This document shows positions 43,910 through 54,770 of a stretch of 64,000 nucleotides of DNA, in pieces. The notes below the pieces were generated by a model that saw only the letters and a program-made list of their open reading frames with translations, did no database searches and had not been told where the DNA came from. The DNA is from Drechmeria coniospora (taxonomy: Eukaryota; Ascomycota; Sordariomycetes; Hypocreales; Ophiocordycipitaceae), in the NCBI RefSeq assembly GCF_001625195.1, contig NC_054390.1:682001-746000 (forward strand). Reading direction: 5' to 3'. The translations under genes were made by a program, and so were the position numbers. Each line of letters begins with the position of its first letter. The stretch's first letter is position 1.

Positions 43910-45784
43910 ATGAGTACCAACATCTCATCTGCCAACATCAAGAGTCGCTGGGCCCGTCGCGTCACCCGTGAGAAGATCGCTGCCGAGATCAACGCCCTCG
44001 CTCAGAGAGACGCCACTCCCATCCCCGTCGCCGGCTTCGGACCATGCACCCCGCATCAGCTGCCGCGCGACAGCAACTATGAAGGAGGTGCCCTTCCCGC
44101 GCCGTCCGATGGCAGTCGTGGCCAGTTCCGCCAAGAGCCACCGCGCAAGGTGTGCATCGTCGGTGCTGGCGTCGCCGGCCTCTACATTGCCATGATTCTC
44201 GACGACCTCAAGATCCCCAACCTCACCTACGACATACTAGAGTCCAACACGAGGGTCGGCGGCCGACTGTACACCCATCACTTCAGCCAGGAGCCTCATG
44301 ACTACTACGACATCGGAGCCATGCGTTACCCCAAGATCCCCTCCATGAACCGCACCTTTGACCTGTTTGAGCGCACCAAGCTGCCGCTCATCCCCTACGT
44401 CCTCGACGGAGTCAACTGTCCGAGCCTCTTCAACGACCGCTTCTTCGTCAAGGACACTGTCGACCCCTACCATGTGAGCGAGCAGAAGGGCGGCTCCGTG
44501 CCCGACGACGTCGTCGACTCCTTCTCCACCATCCTCGAGCAGGCCTTTGGTCCCTACAAGAAGAAGCTGGCGGAAAATTTTGACCAGGGCTTCACCGAGC
44601 TCATGGCTGTGGACGATTACAGCACCCGCGAGTACCTCCGTCGCGGCGGCCCCGAGGGCAAGGAAAAGCGCTACAACTTCTTTGCCATCCAGTGGATGGA
44701 GACGCAGAACACATCGACGAACCTCTTCGACCAGTCCTTCTCCGAGAGTGTCATTGACTCCTTTGACTTTGACAATCCCATGGGGAACGTCAACTGGTTC
44801 TGCATCGAGGGCGGCACGACGGTGCTGACGGATTCCATGGTCCGCGGGCTCAGCACCAAGATCCAGACGGGCAAGAAGGTCGACAACATTTCCATCGATC
44901 GAAACTCCCGCCAGGACGGGAACATGTCGGTCCACTGTGTCGGCGAGGAAAAGCCCCGCGACGGCTACTCTACCGTCTTCAACACCACCTCCCTCGGCTG
45001 CCTCGGTCGCATGGATCTGCGCGGTCTTGAGCTGCATCCGACGCAGAAGGATGCGATCCGCAGCATGCACTATGACGACTCGGCCAAGATTGCCCTCAAG
45101 TTCCGCTACCCGTGGTGGATCGTCGACTGCGGCATCACCGATGGCGGCGTCGCCTCGACGGACCTGCCGCTGAGGACCTGCGTCTATCCCTCGTACAATC
45201 TCCACGACGGCGCCGACAAGCCCGCCGTCTTGTTGGCCTCCTACACCTGGTCACAGGACGCCGCCCGCATGGGATCCCTCGTCGACAATTCGGAGAAGCC
45301 ACCGTCCGAGGACGAGCTCGTCGAACTCGTGCTTCGTAACCTTGCCCGCCTCCACGCCGAGCACATGACGTACGGCCGCATCAAGGCCGCCTACCTCGGT
45401 GTCTACCACGCCTGGTCCTGGACCCACGACCCCCACACGGCCGGTGCCTTTGCCCTCTTCGGTCCCGGTCAGTTCAGCAACCTCTACACCTACCTGACGC
45501 GCCCGGCCGCCGACAGCAAGTTCCACATCGTCGGCGAGGCCTCGAGCGCTCACCACGCCTGGATCGTCGGCGCTCTCGACAGCGCCTACATGGCCGTCTA
45601 CCGCTTCCTCTACCGCTACCGCCTCTGGGATGCCATCGCGGCGCTGCGGAAGCGCTGGGGCGAGGTGGAGGAGATGGAGACGGGCGAGAACGGCACGGTG
45701 CACCTGCAGGTCGCCCTCGGGCAACTGCGCAAACAGGATCACATCCAGGTCGGCGACTTGGTGTCCAGGATGCGACGGGCTTGA
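43910..45784 (+). CDS. L-amino-acid oxidase-like flavin amine oxidase
   Basis: Single exon, 624 aa, start at ATG 43910 (MSTNISSANIKS). The FAD-binding fold begins KVCIVGAGVAGLYIAMILDD (Rossmann GxGxxG, about residue 82) and continues RVGGRLYTH, the second dinucleotide motif, as in amine oxidases and L-amino-acid oxidases. The C-terminal FAD-contact region contains FHIVGEASSAHHAWIVGALD. No secretion signal is visible. The family converts L-amino acids to keto acids, ammonia and H2O2, supplying nitrogen or acting in defence; substrate and regulation are not shown. The gene is in a head-to-head arrangement with the sarcosine-oxidase-like gene. Confidence 0.85.
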   Translation: MSTNISSANIKSRWARRVTREKIAAEINALAQRDATPIPVAGFGPCTPHQLPRDSNYEGGALPAPSDGSRGQFRQEPPRKVCIVGAGVAGLYIAMILDDLKIPNLTYDILESNTRVGGRLYTHHFSQEPHDYYDIGAMRYPKIPSMNRTFDLFERTKLPLIPYVLDGVNCPSLFNDRFFVKDTVDPYHVSEQKGGSVPDDVVDSFSTILEQAFGPYKKKLAENFDQGFTELMAVDDYSTREYLRRGGPEGKEKRYNFFAIQWMETQNTSTNLFDQSFSESVIDSFDFDNPMGNVNWFCIEGGTTVLTDSMVRGLSTKIQTGKKVDNISIDRNSRQDGNMSVHCVGEEKPRDGYSTVFNTTSLGCLGRMDLRGLELHPTQKDAIRSMHYDDSAKIALKFRYPWWIVDCGITDGGVASTDLPLRTCVYPSYNLHDGADKPAVLLASYTWSQDAARMGSLVDNSEKPPSEDELVELVLRNLARLHAEHMTYGRIKAAYLGVYHAWSWTHDPHTAGAFALFGPGQFSNLYTYLTRPAADSKFHIVGEASSAHHAWIVGALDSAYMAVYRFLYRYRLWDAIAALRKRWGEVEEMETGENGTVHLQVALGQLRKQDHIQVGDLVSRMRRA

Positions 45785-46255
45785 AAAAACCGTAGAACCA
45801 CTCCTGAATGCTATCCGACTGTGTTATCGTGGACTCTGCTTGCTTTCGGCTAAGCACATCTAGTGGCATGGGTTGCGTCAGACGGAATCGGCAGGGAGGT
45901 GATGAAACGGAGCATCGGCAGGAAGAAGGCAAGAGTCTTTTGCGACATTGGGCAGAGAGAAATCAGAATCTCATCTTCTTTGCTCCTCTTGCACTAACTT
46001 GAAGATGGGATTTGCATGGTGTCACGTATGTAAATCCTGATGAGACACGCGACGATAACCCTTTATCCAACATCCAAAGTCGGACATTGCAAATGGTCGA
46101 CGAGACTGCCAGCAAGGGGATATTTACCTTGCCTTTATCCACGAAATACATGCAAGGCAGTGCCACAGAAAGGTGGTGCGAGATTAATTTCCAAATTGTT
46201 TCGCCGGCAACGTACTGGACTTGACAATATATATACATATATATATATTTAGATG

Positions 46256-46286
<31 letters not shown>

Positions 46287-46446
46287 TGTATGTATGTATG
46301 TATGTATGTATGTATGTATTTACGTACCTACACTGTGATATATATTACTTATGGATACTGGGAATATTCAACCGAAGATTCGTGACATCATCTACCCGTG
46401 ATCCGCTTTTGTTTCAGCACACCACCCATGCATGGAAGCAACTCCT
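45785..46446. other. Spacer with TATG microsatellite
   Basis: 662 bp between convergent genes (L-amino-acid oxidase, beta-glucosidase). No gene seen apart from the microsatellite at 46256-46319. Confidence 0.55.
46256..46319. repeat. (TATG)n microsatellite
   Basis: About 15 uninterrupted tatg units, preceded by tatatacatatatatat. It lies in the convergent 3' spacer. Confidence 0.9.
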
Positions 46447-49400
46447 TTAGCACTGAAGCTCGGCACTCAGGGGCAAATTCCTCGAGCTGCTGCCGACCCA
46501 CACCTTCTTTGGATGCTTGGTAACGACCCAATCCTGGCTCACGACGTCCCAGTTGCTCAGGTCCCTACGCGTCAGCTTGGCGGAGAACTTGACCGATTCA
46601 CCGGGATTAATGTTCTCGAGGCGCTCGAATCCGCGCAGAACCTTGACGGGTTCGTCGCGGCCGCCTAGGCTGACATATAGCTGCGGCACCTCATCCGTCG
46701 TGCGGTTGCCCGTGTTCTTGATGACGCACGTCACCGTGAACAGCACGTCCCAGAGCTGGCGGTTGCCACCGGAAGCGCCAGACGCCGGCAGCTTGGGCTG
46801 GGGGCTGCCGTCCGTCGCCTTGGGCGGCAGAAACTCGTCGGCCTTCTTGCCGTAGTGGCGGTCGGTGGAAGCCTCCTTGCCCGACTTGGTCGTGTTGAGC
46901 CAGGGGTAGATCCACTGGTAGAAGTAGCGGATGTTCTTGGGAAAGGCGTAGTCGCTCAGGTCGGTGCTGAAGTTGCCAAACGTCGGTGCCGGCGCGGTCA
47001 GGCCGCCGGTGGGCTCGTACCGAGACGCGTGGTGCCTCTGCACCTTGAGCTGCGAGTACTGAAACGTCGACCATGACAGCCCATAGCCAAACTCGTACAC
47101 GGGCGCACCGGCGTGCTCCTGGCTCGGTGCCATCTTGTCGAAGTAGCGGTAGTCGATGAAACTGCCCTCGGAAAATTCCTGCTGGGGCGCGTCGTTGCCG
47201 TTGTTGGGCTCGTACATGATGTCGACGCCGTAGCTCTCGCGCGAGGGGCCCCAGGTAAAGGGAGAGCGTCCGGGGCTCGTCTTGCCGTACAGGATGTCCG
47301 TCAGCGAGTTGCCGGATTCCTGGCCGGGCATGCCTGCCCAGACAATGGCCGTGATGTTGGGGTTCTTGCGCATCTCGGTGAGCACGACAGGTCCGGCGGT
47401 GTGCAGGACGACGATGGTGTTGGGGTTGAGCGAGGAAACGTTCCGGATGAGGTCGTCGCCGTTCTTCCAGAGAGTCAGGTTATTGCGGTCTCCGGCATTG
47501 CCGCCGACGGTGATGTACCCCTCGCCGCTGTTGGCGTTGGCGAAGACGATGGGCGTCACGTCGGGCTGGGTGACGAGCGCCTTGGTCTCGTCCCAGGCGT
47601 AGTTGGTGAGGACGCTCTCGTAGCGGGTGCCGTCCTCGATGGCCCGGCGCTGCAGCGCGCTGTCGGGGGTCACGAGGTAGGGGAAGTTGGAGGTGCCCGA
47701 GCCCCAGAGCATGGCGAGGGTGCCCTCGTTGCAGCCGCGATCGGGGCAGCTGTTGGGGCCCTTGGGGTTGGGTCCGGCATCCTCGCCGATGACGGCGACA
47801 AACTTTGGCCTGCCGAGGGGAAGGACGCCCGTGTTCTTCAGGATGACGGTGCCCTTGGCGGCGGACAGACGGATGTGATGGGCGTGGTCGGCGCGGACGT
47901 CGACGAGCTTGTTGACGTGGCCCCAGTTCTCCTTGGCCGTCTGGTCGTCCCAGCCGTAGGCATCACGGGTCCACGAGTGGAAGTTGGTGGGCACCTGGTT
48001 CTCGATGGTCTTGCCGGCCTTGAAGAAGGCGGCCATGACGCGCATGGCCATGTCGTCGAGGCGCCAGGCGGGCACGGTGCCGTTGACGACGGCGAGGGTC
48101 AGGTTCGCGCCCCAGTAGCTGACGCCCGAGTTGAAGAGGGTGTCGCCGGGCATGGTCATGTCGAGGCCGGCGACGGCCGAGGCGGCGCCGGTGTGCTGGG
48201 CCTGCCAGTCGCTCATGACGAAGCCCTGGAAGCCCATCTCGGCCTTGAGGATGCCGTTGATGAGCTTGGAGTTTTGGCAGGCGTACGAGTTGTTGACCTG
48301 GTTGTACGAGCACATGATGGAGCCGAGGCCGGCCTTGACGGCGTCGGCAAAGGGCCAGGCGTAGAGCTCGTGCATGGTCTTGTCGTCGACGTTGGACGAC
48401 AGAGCCTCGGTCAGCTTGTTGTTCTCTCCGGCCTGCCTAAAGTGCTCTTCGGAGCCGTCAGCGTCAGGCTCGGCCGAGGAGGCTTCCACAGGGGCGCGCT
48501 TCGCTCACCCTGCTCGTTGGCGATGAAGTGCTTGGCGCAGGCAACGACGCCGGCCTCCTGGATGCCGCGGGTCGTGCCGGCCAAGGCTTGACCCTGCAGG
48601 CAGGGATCGGAGCCGAAGCCTTCGGCGTTGCGACCGCCCTCGGGTGCACGTCCGATGGGTCCGGAGACGGGGGCGAGGAGGACGTCGATGCCCTTGCCCC
48701 TGGCCTCGTCGCCCATGGCCTTGCCGCGGTCCCTCCAGAGATGCCTGCTCCAGGTGGCCCCCGAGGTGGCGCCGACGGGGAAGGCGCTGTTGTAGTCGGC
48801 GAGGCGCAGGCCGAGGGGACCGTCCTGCATGCAGAGGGACTTGAGCCCCAGCCTGGGCACGGAGCCGGCGTTGCCAACGCAGGGGCCGTTGACCCACCTA
48901 GGACTGTCAACGTCTGGCGGCGGCGTGTCGGTCGAAAAAGGCTCACCCGATGCCCGTCGTGATGTTGACCTTTTCGACGAGCGTCATCTGGGAGACGAAG
49001 GCCTTGGCCTTGGCGTAGGCCTCCTGCCAGCCGTCGGCGTCGGGATCCATCCACGGCGACGGATAGTGAGGAGGCGAGAAGGCGAGGGGTTGCGCATCGG
49101 GCTGCAGCGGACATTGGGCGTCAGCGACGGCGGTTCGGGGGGACGCCACGGCGGCAGACAAGAGAAGAAAGGGGAGCTTCATTGCGCAGAGCGCGTCATG
49201 GGGAGCCGTGGCCATGGGAGAATGGGCCGCGGCGGGCTCTGGGAGGTTGTGCAACGACGGGTTGTGCGACGGCGGATGGCCTGGCGGGATCTGCAAACGG
49301 CACAGTAGACACGGGCCGAGAAGCCGAAGGGTCGGAATGCTGGCGACGCGGGCTAGAGGTGGGACCGAGGCAGACGCTCTGATGAGGCAGCGTCGTTTGG

Positions 49401-49586
49401 TGTCGATGTGACGAGGACGGAGGAGGAAGTCGAAGCAAGGCGGGCCGAGAGAAGGAGATGAACGGACGGAGAGAGATGCGGGAGAGGGCGAGAGGATGGG
49501 AGACGCCATACCTTTTCCTCGGCGCCAACGTGGGCGGCATGGACGAGGGCGGCCAGCAGGGCCACGGCGAAGACGGACGACTTCAT
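46447..49586 (-). CDS. GH3 beta-glucosidase, secreted
   Basis: Four exons: 49586-49512 (signal peptide), 49101-48947, 48897-48509 and 48446-46447; phases 0, 2 and 1 agree; 872 aa. The signal [17 protein letters not shown] is followed by [20 protein letters not shown], the GH3 start. The join giving [20 protein letters not shown] and [14 protein letters not shown] are the first GH3 block; GMSDWQ-type catalytic nucleophile is seen as [13 protein letters not shown]. The GH3-C domain and a fibronectin III-like C-terminal domain ([18 protein letters not shown]) complete the enzyme. It hydrolyses beta-linked glucosides and cellobiose outside the cell. Intron 1 is long (410 nt) and holds a second start with a signal-like peptide (ATG 49180). 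Convergent with the amino-acid oxidase. Confidence 0.85.
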
Positions 49587-49912
49587 GACGATATCTCGAC
49601 GCTCAACTTCTCACCGCCGTCTCGTCGAGGGGGGAAGTCGTGAAGGTTTTTCAGGAAGAAGGAAGAAGCCGGTCGGTCGATCGACGGGGCGAGGGAAGGA
49701 GCGGGCAGGACGCCGGTTGATATAGGACGAGCAGGGCACGGCAGGTTTGCGTGTAAGTGAGTCGTCGCGGCAAGTACAGGGTGAGGGTGGTGAGGGCAAG
49801 TACCGGTACCTGAACCGGTTCCTGGCGCCCACGGGACGCAGGTACCTAGCATGGTGCGGCGCATGCACGGAGCGCTCCGTACTGGCACGAGCATGACGAA
49901 GCAAGTACCTGT

Positions 49913-50277
49913 ACTTGCACCAGCGGCATGCGTACAGTGGTTGCATCGGCAGCAGATGTACTTGCTCCAGCAGCATATATACTTGCTCCAGCAGCATATG
50001 TACTTGCTCCAGCAGCATACGTACTTGCACCAGCGGCATGCGTACAGTGGTTGCATCGGCAGCATATGTACTTGCTCCAGCAGCATATGTACTTGCTCCA
50101 GCGGCATATGTACTTGCTCCAGCGGCATATGTACTTGCTCTGACAGCATACGGACTTGCTCCAGCAGCATATGTACTTGCTCCAGCAGCATATGTACTTG
50201 CTCCAGCAACATATGTACTCGTACCAGCAGCATATGTACTTGCACCAGCAGCATGTGTACTTGCACCAGCAGCGTGG
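49913..50277. repeat. 21-bp minisatellite with 120-bp higher-order unit
   Basis: Unit catatgtacttgctccagcag, about 15 copies. A longer block beginning acttgcaccagcggcatgcg occurs at 49913 and again at 50033, so a 120-bp higher-order duplication is superimposed on the array. The right copies have single-base changes (gctccagcgg, gctctgacag). Confidence 0.85.
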
Positions 50278-50369
50278 TATTTTAGTTCCTTGTCCCCTGC
50301 AAGCACGGAGGATGGCGCACCCGGATACACGAGAGGATCGTCCATGTCAGTCAGATTTATACGCCGATA

Positions 50370-50580
50370 CCCACTCGCCACAAGTACATGTACAAGTACA
50401 TGTACGGAGCACAAGTACGGAGCACAAGTACGGAGTACATGTACGGAGCACAAGTATGTACTGAGTACACGTACTTGCAGAGTACGGAGTACAAAAGTAC
50501 AGCATCACAAGATGCCGGCTGGCGCACGTACTTACGGTACATATAGTACACCACCTACTTCAGTACATGTACAGTAGGGG
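50370..50580. repeat. GTAC-rich repeat cluster
   Basis: acaagtacatgtacaagtac is followed by gtacggagcacaagtacgga and similar words in about 200 bp. Confidence 0.65.
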
Positions 50581-50939
50581 TGCCGCAAGGATCGGTTGCC
50601 GTAATTTACATGCTGACGCTTACTCGGTCCACCAACGCAGCCACAGGCTCGGCAAGGATGCCGCCACGTTCCTACACCGGGCCGCCTACGCCTGTTTTCG
50701 CATAGCGCACCTATCGTCAAAGGGCCGCCACCGCTAGCCGCTCAGCGGAGCACATGCAGCAGCCCAGCGGCCGTGCTGGCCGTGGTGGACTTGTGCCCTT
50801 GTGTTCCTCTCCTGGGGTCGAGGGAGGCAGGTATGAATCGCATCCCTCGGACTACCACGAGGCACTTGACGGCGCCAACCAATGCTTGTGCGAGCACTCG
50901 GCAGATGCAAATCGCGCGCGTCGCCGTTTGCGGTTCGTC

Positions 50940-51335
50940 GAGTTGCGTCTGCAAGGTGTTGTGTACGGAGCACTTGTAGGTGTTGTGTACGGAGTACTTG
51001 TAGGTGTTGTGTACGGAGTACTTGTAGATGTTGGTGTAGTTGTAGGTGTTTGGTACGGAGTACTTGCAGGAGTTTGTGTGCCAGTAGGTGTTTGTGTACT
51101 TGTAGGTGTTTGTGTACCTGTAGGCGTTTGTGTACTTGTACTGTAGGCGTTTGTGTACTGTAGGCGTTGTGTGTATTTGTAGGCGTTTGTGTGCTTGTAG
51201 GCGTTTGTGTACTTGTAGGCGTTTGTGTGCTTGTAGGCGTTTGTGTACTTGTAGGCGTTTGTGCACTTGTGCAGTAGGTGTTTGTGTACTTGTAGGAGTT
51301 CGGATACTTGTAGGTGTTCGTGTACTTGTACTTGT
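50940..51335. repeat. 18-bp minisatellite built on gtgtacttgtaggtgttt
   Basis: About 20 units of 18 bp with internal changes (gtgtgcttgtaggcgttt, gtgtacctgtaggcgttt). The minus strand reads a six-residue repeat without a stop, which explains several long frames here. Confidence 0.8.
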
Positions 51336-51785
51336 AGCTGTACTGTACCTACAGTATGCCATGCTCCAGGGTACCCTGGCGATGAAGCCCCTGCGATCGA
51401 AAGGTTATCGAGCACAAGTAATACTTGGACTCTGTACCCGCTGCACATGCGCAAGGACCACTGATATCGGGCACAGCATGCTCTCCCGCAATACTTGGGC
51501 TTGGCACATTTCATGTAATACTTGGTTGTACTCTGTACGTGCAGAGAAATACAACGTACGGAGTGATTACATGTACAGTACATGCACGCGCCAGTTGCGA
51601 TCGCACCGCCGTTACAGTGCTTGGAGGTGTGAAATAAAAAAAACATAATAGGTCATGCGCACTAGCCTGCAGCGTACTAGCAGGCATGCACTCCGTACCT
51701 GCGAATGTGAGATACGACAGCAGCGCACCCATCGGCAACACGAGCATCGGCAACACGAGCGCATGCAAGGAATTACCATGTATGA

Positions 51786-51850
51786 ATACGGAGCACTTGT
51801 ACGGTACGGAGCACTTGTACGGTACGGAGCACTTGTACGGCACGGAGCAC
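51786..51850. repeat. 18-bp tandem repeat ggagcacttgtacggtac
   Basis: About three and a half units; it uses the same GTAC/cggagcac words as the neighbouring clusters. Confidence 0.8.
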
Positions 51851-53185
51851 ACGTGCTTGCACTTTGTACACTCCGCCTACGCAGGCAAAGAATAGTGCCG
51901 TTGCGCATGCGTGTACGGAGCAAGCACACTTGCGGTATGTAGTTGGCTGCGTTACATAGGTGCAGGTACTTGTATTGGTGAGTAGTTGCAAGTACAGTGC
52001 AACTACAGTGCGCACTTGCAACTACAGTAATTACATGGACTACATGGACCTAGTACGGAGCACTTGTAAAGAGTTCCCCGTACGGATGCATCTTGATGAG
52101 ATGCGTAATAATTGGATTCGTTGCGGAGCCAGCACTCCGAGTGTACATTATACCTGTACTCCGTACTTGCTGACAAAAGGGCACCCCTGGACCAGGCACG
52201 GAGCACTACGGAGTACTGTAGGTACTGTTCGCTTCCTCCATCGGCCTCTCGATCCCTCCCCTGCCTCGTCTCGCCACCCCTTCTTGCCCTCGCCCGTCTC
52301 GCTGGGCGAGGAGGCATGTCACGTGACCCGCATGGCAGCTTATCCCTGCCGTGCCGCCTGCCCTTGGATGCGGTCGGCCGCGCGGAAAGCAGCATTGCGT
52401 CCAGGTGAGCGTGCGGCGGAATAAGTAAAGGGTCGGCGAAAAGGGCCGATGAGGCCAAGCCGTCCGCTTCTTGTCTCTCTTGGCAGCAGACCCCCCCGTC
52501 GCCAACGCTCGGGAAGGGACGCCAAGCGGACGACGGATCGTCAACGCATCATGTCGCCCCGGCATTCATGGCATGTCGCAAACCATACGGGAGCATGCAC
52601 CGTGTGCTCGCAGATGATGCTCAGGCTTGAGGATGTTGCGTACATGTTGCACCCGCTCGTACTCTACAGGTAGTTACATGGACGGACCAAATAATACTCT
52701 GCTGCACCGGCCCAGCCACAAAAAGGGGCGCCACAGTCAATGTGGACTTGGTAGGTGCCATATGGTAGGTGCCATATGTGCCATATGATGTGACATGCTG
52801 TAATTACTCCGTACTCCGTGCATCTGTGTACTTGCTTGCAGCACTCGCTATTATTGTAGTTTGTGCTACACGGCGTACTGTACTTGCAACGTACACCTGC
52901 CTTTGCAAGCATGCGATTGTCGATCTTGCAATTATTATTATTTGCAGGTCATCATGCTACGTCTGCAAGTAATTACTTACTTGTGCCACCCCTACCCGTA
53001 CAGGGCTGGGTACGTTGCATGTCCACGTCACGGGACGGCCCTGTAATGATGCAACGATGCACGAGCACAAATAATGCTACCCTTTCATGTGCATGCAGAC
53101 GTACCTGCACTCACTACGACTACATACTTACAGCACTTACAACCACTGCAGTAGGTAATTACCTGTGCCGCCCGCGCCAAACTTC

Positions 53186-53272
53186 TCCCGACCAATCTTC
53201 TTCCGACCAAACCTCTCCCGACCAATCTTCTCCCGACCAACCTTCTCCCGACCAAACCTCTCCCGACCAATA
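53186..53272. repeat. 15-bp minisatellite cttctcccgaccaat
   Basis: Six consecutive 15-bp units with one to two changes each. The + strand reads an SPDQT/SPDQS repeat in frame. Confidence 0.85.
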
Positions 53273-53519
53273 CTCGCATGGCTGCGCATGTCCGCTTCAC
53301 TCCAGACGTCCTTTCCATGCTCGAGCGTCGTGCAACCATGACGCATTCACTCGCACATGTCGGCATCACGAGAAGCCAACGACGCCCTTTACGCGTCTAG
53401 CGCAGCCTCCTTTCGGCCCGTTTAATGGCGCGCCCTCCTTGCACCTACATGAAAACCTTGACGCCGCACTCGCTTCAGGACCGGCAAATTGTCGACGAAA
53501 GCACTCGTGAATATAAACA

Positions 53520-54240
53520 CGGAGGAGGCCCTACCAGGCACATGACAGTGTTCTGTACTAGGTAATACGCAGTATTGTCATGTGTAGGTACTGTACTGTA
53601 GTTGCAAGTACTTGGCACGGGTATACTATATTGTATTTCAAAGTGCCTGCATGTGCTGTACGGAGCACAGAGAATAGGTGCACAGGTATAGAGCAAGTAC
53701 TGTGCTAGGTGCATGGAATATTACTGTACTGTATGGAGTACGCCATCGTACAGTACAACTTCAGTACTTGCAAGCAATACATATAATTTAGATAAACTAC
53801 TAGGTACATACATTTACTTACATGAAGGTACAAGTGCGCCGTATGCTCTACGTGGATAATACCTATACTCCGTACTCCATAATAGTACAAATCAATGTAT
53901 GGAGTACTCCATAAGTACTCCATACATTTAGCACTCCATAAGTACTCCATATAAGTACTGTACTTACTTAGACTCCAGTCGGGAGCTCTCCCTCCTTTTT
54001 CCGCCCCCCGGCGCCCCGGAGCGTCGTCCCGTCGTCCCGCCATATGGGTCAATCTGGCTGGCATACAGTACATGAGTCATTAATACTCCGTACTCTGTAC
54101 TCATCGGCCTTTGTACAGGTACTTGTGCAGGTAGGCAGTGCCTGTATTACTGCCTACTGCTCCGTACCGAGCACTGTAATTATGACCACGACTCTACTTA
54201 GTGCCTAGTACTGTACGGAGTAGAGGATACCGTACTTGCG
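53520..54240. repeat. GTAC-rich repeat cluster
   Basis: Includes atggagtactccataagtac and tactccgtactctgtactca. Many words are inverted copies of each other. Confidence 0.65.
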
Positions 54241-54424
54241 TACTTGCAGCCGTGCGTACAAGCATGCGAGAAACATCATCTGCTCCCTCACCCAAGGAGT
54301 ACTGTAATTATGACCACGACTCTACTTATGCCTAGTACTGTACGGAGTAGAATACCGTACTTGCGTGTGGCAGCTGTGCGTACAAGCATGCGAGAAACAT
54401 CATCTGCTCCCTCACCCAAGGATG
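54173..54424. repeat. 128-bp imperfect tandem duplication
   Basis: Units 54173-54300 and 54301-54424 share actgtaattatgaccacgac and the downstream gagaaacatcatctgctccc block; they differ by a few small indels. Confidence 0.85.
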
Positions 54425-54589
54425 ACATGCATAGTCTTGTCCACGGGATCCGCCAGGGCGCCCCCCCCCCCAGTGTCCTCCGGTCATCGCCAAGGGCATG
54501 CAACGGCACGCATGCAACGCGCCCGCTTGTCGTCTTTCCGACGCGTCGCCAAGTGCTGATGCTCGCTTCGCTGGCGACACGCTGATTCT

Positions 54590-54705
54590 CCTCGACGTGC
54601 TCCCTCGACGTGCTCTCCTCGACGTGCTCTCCTCGACGTGCTCTCCTCGACGTGCTCTCCTCGACGTGCTCTCCTCGACGTGCTCTCCTCGACGTGCCCT
54701 CGTCA
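54590..54705. repeat. 14-bp minisatellite (cgacgtgctctcct)
   Basis: About eight tandem units of 14 bp end roughly 65 bp from the erg24 stop codon, in its 3' flank. Confidence 0.85.
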
Positions 54706-54770
54706 AACCTCTCGCGCCACCCATGGTCCGAAGCTGACAGTCGCTTCGAACCCGTCCGCGTCGCCCACGA

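Larger units (their letters stand above)
49587..54770. other. Gene-free repeat-rich block (5.2 kb)
   Basis: The largest gene-free region in the window. GTAC clusters (50370-50580, 50940-52240, 52640-53160, 53520-54380) alternate with minisatellites: 21-bp array (49913-50277), 18-bp arrays (50940-51335 and 51786-51850), 15-bp (53186-53272), 128-bp duplication (54173-54424) and 14-bp (54590-54705). All long frames here are made by these repeats. The left 200 bp is the promoter of the beta-glucosidase (tatatc at about 49720). Confidence 0.65.

Noticed and set aside
47113..48591. 492-codon + frame over the beta-glucosidase
   Set aside because: Antisense shadow of GH3 exon 4, biased to Val/Gly/Asp.
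49583..50577. Several 200-280-codon frames at 49.6-50.6 kb
   Set aside because: Produced by the 21-bp minisatellite, which keeps frames open on both strands; no start context, no domain.
50742..51646. Minus frames with repeated NAYKYT/NAYKHT units
   Set aside because: Translation of the 18-bp minisatellite; the plus strand has equally long frames.
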